Positions 15,430 to 21,778 of a stretch of DNA of 21,778 nucleotides are shown one piece after another. Position numbers and translations under genes: made by a program. Positions within the stretch are counted from its first letter, which is position 1. Each line of letters opens with the position of its first letter. The notes under the pieces are model-generated. The model was not told the origin of the DNA. It saw only the letters and a program-made list of their open reading frames with translations, and made no database searches. This DNA comes from JAMCRM01 sp041685075. GTDB taxonomy: Bacteria > Acidobacteriota > Terriglobia > Bryobacterales > Bryobacteraceae. The DNA lies in the NCBI GenBank assembly GCA_041685075.1, contig JAWLGN010000060.1, forward strand, positions 1 through 21,778, written 5' to 3'.

Positions 15430-15650
15430 GGCTCCCCATCATATATCAGCCCGCGCGGCCCGGCGCGCGGCCTCCGGCATATCGATCGCGCCGTAACCGG
15501 CGGGCGTGCCGGGCTGGTTTTCTGCCCCGGCGGACAGGCCGGCAAACCCCGGATGATAAGTTTGCGCGGTCCAGTTTCACTAACTTAGCGAGTTTTCTAA
15601 CATATTCGACGGCTGAAAACCAGACTTTACCTGCCCGCCGCTTATTCTGT
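15430..15650. other. Divergent intergenic region, no gene seen
   Basis: Together with the receptor promoter this forms the 296-base gap between the RraA-like gene and the receptor gene. It is AT-richer around 15560-15660 than its surroundings. I see no ORF with support and no RNA gene. A distant inverted pair CTGGTTTTC (15514-15522) / GAAAACCAG (15615-15623) is present but could be chance. No convincing promoter for the minus-strand operon was found. Confidence 0.4.
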
Positions 15651-15679
15651 TTGCGGGTTCGCTACCGCACATGTATACT
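15651..15679 (+). promoter_or_regulatory. Promoter of the TonB-dependent receptor gene
   Basis: TTGCGG (15651-15656), a 17-base spacer and TATACT (15674-15679). Predicted start near 15686, giving a leader of about 40 bases that ends with GCGAGGG five to six bases before the ATG at 15726. Confidence 0.7.
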
Positions 15680-15725
15680 ATCCGCGCAAACTCTGGGACT
15701 ACCTTATCCAGAAGCGAGGGATAAC

Positions 15726-18700
15726 ATGAAGCCGTTTTTGCGCACCGTGTCGTTTTTCCTGCTGCTGGCCGGCGCGCCGGCCGGCCTGTTCGGGCAAGGC
15801 TTAACCGGCCAGATATCGGGCGTCGTCCAGGATCCTAGCGGGGCTCCCATACCGGGCGCCACCCTTACCCTTACTAACATCAACACCAGCCAGACTCGAG
15901 CGATTCAATCGGACGGCAGCGGAAATTTCCTTTTTCCGCAACTGCTGCCCGGCACCTTCCGCCTCTCAGTGGCCGCCGAAGGATTCAAGAGATACGAGCA
16001 GACGGACATCGTTCTCACCGCCACCGACCGCGTAGTGCTCAACAACATCGAACTCCAGCTCGGCGAAATCAACCAGACCGTGGAAGTGCAGGCGGAGGCC
16101 GCGCGCCTGCAAACGCAATCGGCCGAGCGCTCCGGCCTGATCTCCACCGGGCAGACCCAGAACGTTCCCCTCAAGGGCCGCGACTACATCGGGCTGCTGA
16201 AACTGCTCCCCGGGGTGGTGGACAACCAGAACCGCAACGCGCCGGGGTGGAACAATCTCAGCAACATCAGCATCAACGGCAACCGCACCGGCACCGTGAA
16301 CCTGACGCTCGACGGCGTATCGTCGCTCGATACCGGGTCGATGACGGGTCCTTATCTGGCGCCTTCGATCGACGCAGTGGCTGAGATCAAGGTGCTGCTC
16401 ACCAACTACCAGGCCGAATACGGCAGGTCCTCCGGCGGCACCATCAACACCGTCATCAAGAGCGGCACCCGCGACCTGCACGGCGGCGCCTACTACTTTC
16501 TCCGCAACGAGGCCTTGAACGCCAACGAGTTCTTCCGGAACCGCGACCGACTGGCGCGGCCGCGCTATCGCTTCCACTACCCGGGCTACTTTCTCGGCGG
16601 GCCGATCACTATCGGCAGTTTCAACCGGAGCCGCGAAAAGCTTTTCTTCTTCTGGTCGCAGGAGTTTCTACCGCGTAAGTACCCCACCAATCTTGTCCGC
16701 CGCACCTTCCCCACCGCGGCCGAGCGGGAGGGGGATTTTTCCGCCTCACTGGACCAGGGCGGCTCCCTCATCGAAATCCGCGACCCGCTGAACAACCGCA
16801 TGCCGTTTCCGGGCAACCGCGTGCCGGCCGACCGCATCGACCCCAACGGGCAGGCCCTGCTGAAACTGCTGCCGCTGCCCAACGCCGTCGACCCGGCGCG
16901 TTCCTACAACGCGCTGATCCAATCCACCGTGGACCAGCCCCGGCGCGACACCATCCTGCGGGTGGACTGGAACATCGGCCCGCGCACGCAGTTCTACTGG
17001 CGCGGCATCAACGACTACGAAGCCTTCAAGGGCGAGTTCGATTTCGTGCTCGCCAGCTCGAGCTGGCCGCAGTTGCCCATCCAGTACCAGATCCGGTCCT
17101 CGGGCATGGTCTCGACCCTGATCCACACCTTCCGCCCCACGCTGCTCAACGAAATGACCTTCGGGGTGAACCGCGCCAAGCAAACCGTGGACCCGCTCAC
17201 CGAGGAGGGGCTGCGGCGCAACCAGCGCAGCGTGGCCGGTCTCACCCTGCCGCAGTTCTATCCCGGCGCCAATCCCGACGGCCTGGTCCCCAACGCCAAT
17301 TTCGGCGGGGTGCCCAACGCGGGCGTGCTCAGCATCGAGAGCCGCTATCCGTTCTTCGGCACCAACAACATCTGGAACTGGTCGGACAACGTCTCCTGGG
17401 TTCGCGGCGCGCACCACGTAAAGTTCGGCTTCTACCTGGAGAAGACGACCCGCAACGCCCAGCGCGGATCGTCGTTCAACGGCACGTTCAACTTCAACCG
17501 CGACGTGAACAATCCGCTGGACACCAACTACGCCTACTCGAACGCGCTCGTCGGCAGCGTGCAGAGCTATACCGAATCCACCAACCACCCCCACGGGCAC
17601 GGGCGATACATCAACTTCGAATGGTTCGTGCAGGACACCTGGAAGGCAACCCGGCGCCTCACCATCGACGGAGGTCTCCGCTTCTACTACATCCAGCCGA
17701 CCTGGAGCGCCGGCGATCAACTGGCGTTCTGGGATCCCGCGCTCTACGATCCGGCCAAGCAGCCGCCGTTGATCCAGCCCTACCGCAACGCCGCGGGCGC
17801 CCGTGTGGGACGCGATCCGGTGACGGGCCAGGAACTCCCCGCGGCCGTCATCGGGCAGTTCGCCTCCAGCCCGCTCGAGCCGTTTCAGGGCATGCAGGTG
17901 GCCGACGAGCGCGTCCTGAACACGCCGCCGGTGCAGGTGGCCCCGCGGCTCGGCTTCGCCTTCGATGTTTTCGGGAACGGCAGGACGGCCATCCGCGGCG
18001 GCGCGGGCTTCTTCTACGACCGCTTCAACGACGACCAGGTCATCCAGCTTCGCGAACAGCCGCCGCTCACCGTGAGCAACTCTGCCACCTACGTCAGCAT
18101 GGCCGACCTGCTGCGCAGCCCCATGCGCACCACGCCTCCCGGCACCTTCTCCATCGAGCGCTCGTACAAGGTGCCCAGGGTCTATAACTGGAGCTTCGGC
18201 ATTCAGCAGAACCTGGGTTGGGGAACCGTGCTCGACACCGCCTACGTGGGCAGCGTGGGGCGCAACCTGTTGCAGCGGCGCAGCCTGAACGCGGTGCGCT
18301 ACGGCACCCGCTTCCAGGAGTCCAGCATCGATCCCAGTACGGGCAACACGCCGCTCCCGGACAACTTCCTGCGGCCGCTGCCCGGCTTCGCCGATATCCA
18401 GTACATCGAAATGGCCTCCTCGTCGAACTATCACGCGCTGCAAACGCAGGTGAACAAGCGGTTCTCCCGGGGGCTGCAATTCGGCGTCTCCTGGACCTGG
18501 TCCAAGTCCATGAACCTGGTAAACGGCAACAACGACGCGATCAATCCTTTCCTCGACTACCGCATGCGGAACTATGGGAAGGGCAACTTCGACCGCACCC
18601 ACAACCTCGTGTTGAACTACATCTACAACCTGCCGAGGCTCAGCCGCGTATGGAACCACTTCGTCGCCAGGTGGGTGTTCGACAACTGGGACGTGGCCGG

Positions 18701-19175
18701 CGTAGCCTCCTTCATCAGCGGCCAGCCGCTCGGGTTGGGATACTCGTTTGTGACCTCGACCGATGTCGTCGGCGGAGGCGGCGCGGGTGTCGACAGCCGC
18801 GTGGTCCTGACCGGCAATCCGAACCTGCCGAAGAGCGAGCGCACCATCGACCGGCACTTCAACACCGATGTCGTGCGCCCGCCGACGCGCGCCGAGTTCG
18901 GCATCGGCAACGCGCCCAAGGACCCCATCCGCGGGCCCGGCACCAATGTCTGGGACGTCTCCCTCTACAAGTCCTTCCCGCTCGGCAAGAACGAGACCCG
19001 GCGCTTGCAGTTCCGGTTCGAGTTCTACAACTTCTTCAACCATACGAGCTTCCAGAACGTAGACACCACGGGCCGGTTCGACTCCCAGGGGCGCCAGGTG
19101 AGCGGCACCTTCGGGCAGTACACATCGTCGCTCGACGGGCGCCGCATCGTGCTCGGCGCGAAGATTTATTTCTAA
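15726..19175 (+). CDS. TonB-dependent receptor, Oar-like, with carboxypeptidase-regulatory domain
   Basis: A 1149-residue outer-membrane protein. Residues 1-24 form a signal peptide ending LFGQ. Residues ~28-110 are a carboxypeptidase-regulatory-like beta-sandwich (GQISGVVQDPSGAPIPGATL, then TDGxGxF-type QSDGSGNFLFPQLLPGTFRL). The plug follows (LLKLLPGVVDNQN, ISINGNRTGTVNLTLDGV, IKVLLTNYQAEYGRSSGGTI), then a large barrel rich in aromatic-ended strands, finishing in GRRIVLGAKIYF with a terminal Phe for barrel assembly. Such receptors are greatly expanded in Acidobacteriota and probably bind or import large sugars or peptides, though substrates are mostly unknown. The ATG at 15726 has GAGGG in front and gives a clean signal peptide; the open frame upstream to 15375 is fortuitous. 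No SusD-like partner is adjacent. Confidence 0.93.
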   Translation: MKPFLRTVSFFLLLAGAPAGLFGQGLTGQISGVVQDPSGAPIPGATLTLTNINTSQTRAIQSDGSGNFLFPQLLPGTFRLSVAAEGFKRYEQTDIVLTATDRVVLNNIELQLGEINQTVEVQAEAARLQTQSAERSGLISTGQTQNVPLKGRDYIGLLKLLPGVVDNQNRNAPGWNNLSNISINGNRTGTVNLTLDGVSSLDTGSMTGPYLAPSIDAVAEIKVLLTNYQAEYGRSSGGTINTVIKSGTRDLHGGAYYFLRNEALNANEFFRNRDRLARPRYRFHYPGYFLGGPITIGSFNRSREKLFFFWSQEFLPRKYPTNLVRRTFPTAAEREGDFSASLDQGGSLIEIRDPLNNRMPFPGNRVPADRIDPNGQALLKLLPLPNAVDPARSYNALIQSTVDQPRRDTILRVDWNIGPRTQFYWRGINDYEAFKGEFDFVLASSSWPQLPIQYQIRSSGMVSTLIHTFRPTLLNEMTFGVNRAKQTVDPLTEEGLRRNQRSVAGLTLPQFYPGANPDGLVPNANFGGVPNAGVLSIESRYPFFGTNNIWNWSDNVSWVRGAHHVKFGFYLEKTTRNAQRGSSFNGTFNFNRDVNNPLDTNYAYSNALVGSVQSYTESTNHPHGHGRYINFEWFVQDTWKATRRLTIDGGLRFYYIQPTWSAGDQLAFWDPALYDPAKQPPLIQPYRNAAGARVGRDPVTGQELPAAVIGQFASSPLEPFQGMQVADERVLNTPPVQVAPRLGFAFDVFGNGRTAIRGGAGFFYDRFNDDQVIQLREQPPLTVSNSATYVSMADLLRSPMRTTPPGTFSIERSYKVPRVYNWSFGIQQNLGWGTVLDTAYVGSVGRNLLQRRSLNAVRYGTRFQESSIDPSTGNTPLPDNFLRPLPGFADIQYIEMASSSNYHALQTQVNKRFSRGLQFGVSWTWSKSMNLVNGNNDAINPFLDYRMRNYGKGNFDRTHNLVLNYIYNLPRLSRVWNHFVARWVFDNWDVAGVASFISGQPLGLGYSFVTSTDVVGGGGAGVDSRVVLTGNPNLPKSERTIDRHFNTDVVRPPTRAEFGIGNAPKDPIRGPGTNVWDVSLYKSFPLGKNETRRLQFRFEFYNFFNHTSFQNVDTTGRFDSQGRQVSGTFGQYTSSLDGRRIVLGAKIYF

Positions 19176-19195
19176 GCGCGCCGCCCTCGCGGGGT

Positions 19196-19225
19196 AGGGG
19201 TGCGGGATCGGAATCCCGCCCCCTT
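19196..19225 (+). terminator. Hairpin after the receptor gene
   Basis: GCGGGAT (19202-19208), loop CGGA, ATCCCGC (19213-19219) form a perfect 7-bp stem, lengthened by AGGGG/CCCTT across one mismatch. It starts about 20 bases after the receptor stop. There is no U-run, and its 3' arm touches the -35 of the next promoter. Confidence 0.5.
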
Positions 19226-19251
19226 GCCGCCGCCCCCGCCTGTTGTATACT
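19224..19251 (+). promoter_or_regulatory. Promoter of the aminotransferase-oxidoreductase operon
   Basis: TTGCCG (19224-19229), a 16-base spacer and TATACT (19246-19251), giving a start near 19258. The leader is short and carries AGAGGAGAG four bases before the ATG at 19282. The -10 is identical to that of the upstream receptor gene. Confidence 0.65.
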
Positions 19252-19281
19252 GAACGACACCCTTCCCCAGAGGAGAGTTTT

Positions 19282-20406
19282 ATGAACGTGCCCTTCTACG
19301 GACATGTCAGACAGTACCGTAGTATTCAACGAGAGATCGACGCCAATATTCAGGAGGTGCTCGAGAGCGGCCAGTACGTGATGGGGCCCATGCTCAAGCG
19401 CTTCGAACGGGAGTTTGCAGCCTTCTCCGGCACGAAATATGCCATCGGGACCGGCAACGGCACCGATGCCCTGTGGCTCGCCTTTATGGCCCTCGGCATC
19501 GGCCCCGGCGACGAGTGCATCACCACCACCAACACCTTTTTCGCCACCGCCGAAGCCATCTGGATCGCCGGCGCCACCGCCGTCTTCGTCGATTCGGACC
19601 CCCGCACCAACAACATCGATCCTTCCCGCATCGAGGCCGCCATCACGCCCAAGACCAAGGCCATCGTTCCGGTGCACCTGTACGGCCAGTGCGCCGATAT
19701 GAAGGCCATCCGGGCCATCGCCGACAAGCACAACCTGCTGGTCGTGGAGGACAACGCCCAGGCCATCTGTGCCCGCGGCGACGGCTTCCGCATCGCCGAG
19801 TTGAGCGACGCCACCTGCACCAGCTTCATCATTCAGAAGAACCTGGGCACGTTCGGCGACGGCGGCGCCGTGGTCACCAACAACCCCGAGGTGGACCGCC
19901 ACATCCGCCGCCTCCGCAACCACGGCTCCGAGAAACGCTCCTGCCACAGCTTCGGCTTCAACAGCCGCCTGGACGACCTGCACGCCGGCGTGCTCAGCGC
20001 CAAGCTCAAGCACATCGAAGAGTGGACCGAGATGCGGCGGAAGTGGGCCGCGCGCTACAACGCCTGCCTGAAGGACGCCAGGAACCTGACCCTGCCCTAC
20101 GAGACCCCGGGTTACCGCCACGTCTACCATCTCTACGTGGTCGAGACCAAAAAGCCCGAACAGCGCGACCCCTTCCTGGAGTTCCTCAACAAGAACGGCA
20201 TCGACGCCAAGTGCCACTACCCCATCGCCATCCACCAGCAGGAGGGCTATCCGTGGGGCAAGCCGGCGCGCATCGCCGGTCCCATTCCCAACTCCGAGCG
20301 CAACGCGGCCTGCTGCGTCTCCCTGCCCATGTTCCCCGAACTCACCGCCGAGGAAGTGGACTATACCGCCGCCAAGTGCCTCGAGTGGGACAGGAGCGTG
20401 TCGTGA
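19282..20406 (+). CDS. DegT/DnrJ/EryC1/StrS-family PLP aminotransferase
   Basis: A 374-residue fold-type I PLP enzyme of the sugar aminotransferase family, which transfers an amino group (usually from glutamate or glutamine) to keto sugars or ketocyclitols. Typical segments are ESGQYVMGPMLKRFEREFA, GTGNGTDALWLA (56-67), VPVHLYGQCADM (129-140), VVEDNAQA with Asp157 contacting the PLP ring nitrogen, and FIIQKNLGTFGDGGAVVTNN (182-201) in which Lys186 should form the Schiff base. C-terminal KCHYP-type motif appears as DAKCHYPIAIHQQ. The ATG at 19282 follows a strong Shine-Dalgarno site; an in-frame upstream ATG at 19243 lies in the promoter. It overlaps the next gene by 4 bases. Exact substrate is unknown. 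Confidence 0.93.
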   Translation: MNVPFYGHVRQYRSIQREIDANIQEVLESGQYVMGPMLKRFEREFAAFSGTKYAIGTGNGTDALWLAFMALGIGPGDECITTTNTFFATAEAIWIAGATAVFVDSDPRTNNIDPSRIEAAITPKTKAIVPVHLYGQCADMKAIRAIADKHNLLVVEDNAQAICARGDGFRIAELSDATCTSFIIQKNLGTFGDGGAVVTNNPEVDRHIRRLRNHGSEKRSCHSFGFNSRLDDLHAGVLSAKLKHIEEWTEMRRKWAARYNACLKDARNLTLPYETPGYRHVYHLYVVETKKPEQRDPFLEFLNKNGIDAKCHYPIAIHQQEGYPWGKPARIAGPIPNSERNAACCVSLPMFPELTAEEVDYTAAKCLEWDRSVS

Positions 20407-21467
20407 AGCGCTATCGGGTACTGGTAGCCGGGCTGGGGAAGCGGGGCATGCATCATGCCGCCGCCTTCGCCGCCAATCCGCGTTTTGAAGTGGCGGGCCT
20501 CTGCGATATCGACGAGGCGCGCGTCCAGTCGGCGGCCTCCAAGTTCGCCGGCGCCGCTTCCGGCACCGACGCCCGCGCCCTCGCCGCCGAGGTCCGCCCC
20601 GACGTCTTCTGCTTCTGCACCATGCCGGACCTGCGGGCCCGCATGATTCGCATCGGCATCGAATCCGGCGCCCGCCTCATCGCCTTCGAAAAACCCCTGG
20701 CGCTCAACAGCATCGAAGGGGAGGAGGTGCGCCGGCTGCTCAGCGACAGCGGCGTCAAGGCGGTCATCAGCCACCAGCACCGCTACGGCGAGCACTACCG
20801 CGCCGTCAAGCAGGTGATCGCCAGCGGCGCTTTGGGCCGCGTCCATACCGTTTACGCCCACGCCGGCGGGTGGATGATGCACATGCTCAGCCACCTGATC
20901 GACTACATGCGCTGGTATGCCGGAGGACCTGAAGCCGAGTGGGTGATGGCGCAGGCCGCCGGGCGCGGCAAGTTGATCGACGTGCATCCCTCCCCCGATT
21001 ACATCGCCGGCTTCATCCACTTCGCCGGCGGCATCCGCGGGGTGGTGGAATGCGGCGCCGGCGCGCCCGACGTTCCCGAGGTGGACTACTGGTGGCGCAA
21101 GTGCCGCATCGGCGCCCAGGGGACCGACGGTTTTGCCGAGGTCCTCACCGGCGGCGGATGGCGCGCCGTAACCCGGCACGGGCTGAAATCCGGCGGCGGC
21201 TCGATGAACTACGATCTCGACATGCCTCCCTACATTCAGGACATGGCCGAGTGGCTCGACGACGACGCCAAACCGCACCCCTGCCGCTTCGAAAGCGCGT
21301 GGAAGGGCTTCGAGATCACCCTGGCCCTTTGCCGCTCCGCCGCCGGAGGCGGCCAGGTGGCCCTGCCGCTGGAAGGCTGCGCGGATGAAATCGACCTCCT
21401 CCGCAAGGCGCTGCCGGACCGCAAGGTGCTGCTCTCCAATCCGGCCAACGCCAAGGAGTACGGCTAG
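20403..21467 (+). CDS. Gfo/Idh/MocA-family NAD(P)-dependent oxidoreductase
   Basis: A 354-residue oxidoreductase of the glucose-fructose oxidoreductase / inositol dehydrogenase family. The N-terminal Rossmann fold begins VLVAGLGKRGMHH (G-x-G-x-x-G at 10-15) with Asp35 in GLCDID suggesting NAD preference. FEKPLALN (95-102) contains the conserved EKP Lys. The C-terminal domain has SHQHRYGEHY and HMLSHLIDYMRW, in the region of the catalytic His. The GTG start overlaps the aminotransferase stop as GTGA, so the two are translationally coupled. Together they could oxidise a hydroxyl to a ketone and aminate it, as in NtdC/NtdA-like kanosamine synthesis or inosamine formation (inference). It ends five bases from a convergent gene. 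Confidence 0.92.
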   Translation: MKRYRVLVAGLGKRGMHHAAAFAANPRFEVAGLCDIDEARVQSAASKFAGAASGTDARALAAEVRPDVFCFCTMPDLRARMIRIGIESGARLIAFEKPLALNSIEGEEVRRLLSDSGVKAVISHQHRYGEHYRAVKQVIASGALGRVHTVYAHAGGWMMHMLSHLIDYMRWYAGGPEAEWVMAQAAGRGKLIDVHPSPDYIAGFIHFAGGIRGVVECGAGAPDVPEVDYWWRKCRIGAQGTDGFAEVLTGGGWRAVTRHGLKSGGGSMNYDLDMPPYIQDMAEWLDDDAKPHPCRFESAWKGFEITLALCRSAAGGGQVALPLEGCADEIDLLRKALPDRKVLLSNPANAKEYG

Positions 21468-21472
21468 CCTTC

Positions 21473-21778
21473 CTACCGCTTCACCGTCACGGTGAGCGGA
21501 ACTTTCACCTCCAGGTTCCGGCCGGGGCCGGTGTGGAAGTTGGTGACCTCAAACTCCAGTTCCACGCGATGGGCGCCGGCCGGGGCCTTTTTATCCACCG
21601 TCAAGACCATCCCGGTGACGGCTTCCGGCCGCACCAGCCCGCCGCCGCCCCGCAGCCACTCCGGCCCCCTCACGCGCTTCACCTGGAAGGGCAGCGCCGA
21701 AGCGTTGCGCAGCATCAGCCCGACGCGGCCGCCCGCCTCGCAGGCAACCTCCGGCCGGTCCACTTTCACCGCCCCGCT
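21473..21778 (-). CDS. Unidentified protein, C-terminal part, 5' end outside window
   Basis: The last ~101 residues of a protein whose start is beyond the window edge; the frame is open to the last base (reading SGAVKVDRPEV), so the GTG at 21769 is probably internal. The sequence alternates polar and hydrophobic residues and ends with strands HRVELEFEVTNFHTGP and LEVKVPLTVTVKR, a pattern typical of an Ig-like beta-sandwich at the end of a secreted or surface protein. I do not recognise the family. It is convergent with the Gfo/Idh gene. Confidence 0.65.
   Translation of the reverse strand, partial: SGAVKVDRPEVACEAGGRVGLMLRNASALPFQVKRVRGPEWLRGGGGLVRPEAVTGMVLTVDKKAPAGAHRVELEFEVTNFHTGPGRNLEVKVPLTVTVKR

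Noticed and set aside
14531..15442. Extension of the enolase-superfamily frame upstream of 14530
   Set aside because: This part overlaps the RraA-like gene in another frame and is low-complexity; the ATGA overlap and Tat signal fix the start at 14530.
15514..15623. Inverted pair CTGGTTTTC / GAAAACCAG as an operator pair
   Set aside because: Arms of 9 bases 92 bases apart in a ~300-base region are not rare enough to claim without conservation.
16746..19043. 765-codon minus-strand ORF
   Set aside because: Antisense to the receptor gene, Val/Glu/Gly-rich, with no recognisable domain; a shadow.

Overview
The window is GC-rich (visibly well over 60%) and densely coded on both strands. The gene set points to a soil-type Acidobacteriota, probably the Bryobacterales/Solibacter side. 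The clues are an Oar-like TonB-dependent receptor with an N-terminal carboxypeptidase-regulatory domain, a secreted DUF1080 protein, a PEP-CTERM protein, an arylsulfatase, and exported RraA-like and enolase-superfamily enzymes. This placement is inferred from family content; no rRNA is present. No insertion sequence, phage gene or CRISPR array was seen.

Layout. (1) 1-642 (+) is the 3' end of a sulfatase gene. (2) 658-3542 (-) is a tightly overlapping operon read modB, modC, fmdE-like, thiE/tenI-like: a molybdate-type ABC transporter without its binding protein. (3) 3582-6037 (-) holds a secreted DUF1080 protein and the translational GTPase TypA/BipA. (4) 6108-7640 (-) encodes an unusual protein joining a Clp-type AAA+ ATPase to a C-terminal response-regulator receiver domain. 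It is followed by a 275-base non-coding stretch with RNA-like hairpins. (5) 7916-8412 (-) holds infA and a cold-shock protein gene, separated by a very strong hairpin. The cold-shock gene has a predicted leader of about 160 nt. (6) 8638-9627 (-) is galE. (7) 9742-11682 (-) encodes a proline-rich PEP-CTERM protein and an SH3-domain lipoprotein. (8) 11717-12714 holds a divergent YtrA-type GntR and MerR regulator pair sharing a control region with GTAC palindromes. (9) 12764-12838 is tRNA-Cys(GCA) with its own promoter, followed by a small hendecad-repeat coiled-coil gene that looks frameshifted near its 3' end. (10) 13145-15429 (-) encodes an exported RraA-like protein and a Tat-exported enolase-superfamily enzyme, overlapping by 4 bp. 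(11) 15726-19175 (+) is the large TonB-dependent receptor with a clear promoter. (12) 19282-21467 (+) is a DegT aminotransferase and a Gfo/Idh/MocA oxidoreductase overlapping by 4 bp. (13) 21473 to the end (-) is the 3' part of an unidentified gene.

Working together: the receptor, sulfatase, DUF1080 protein, exported RraA/enolase pair and GalE suggest scavenging and remodelling of complex carbohydrates. The aminotransferase/oxidoreductase pair suggests amino-sugar or aminocyclitol synthesis. The mod operon supplies oxyanion uptake for a molybdo-enzyme not seen here. These links are inferences from family membership and gene order. The most distinctive items are the Clp-receiver fusion, the modA-less mod operon with FmdE and a divergent ThiE/TenI, the possible structured RNA at about 7655-7840, and the exported RraA/enolase pair.
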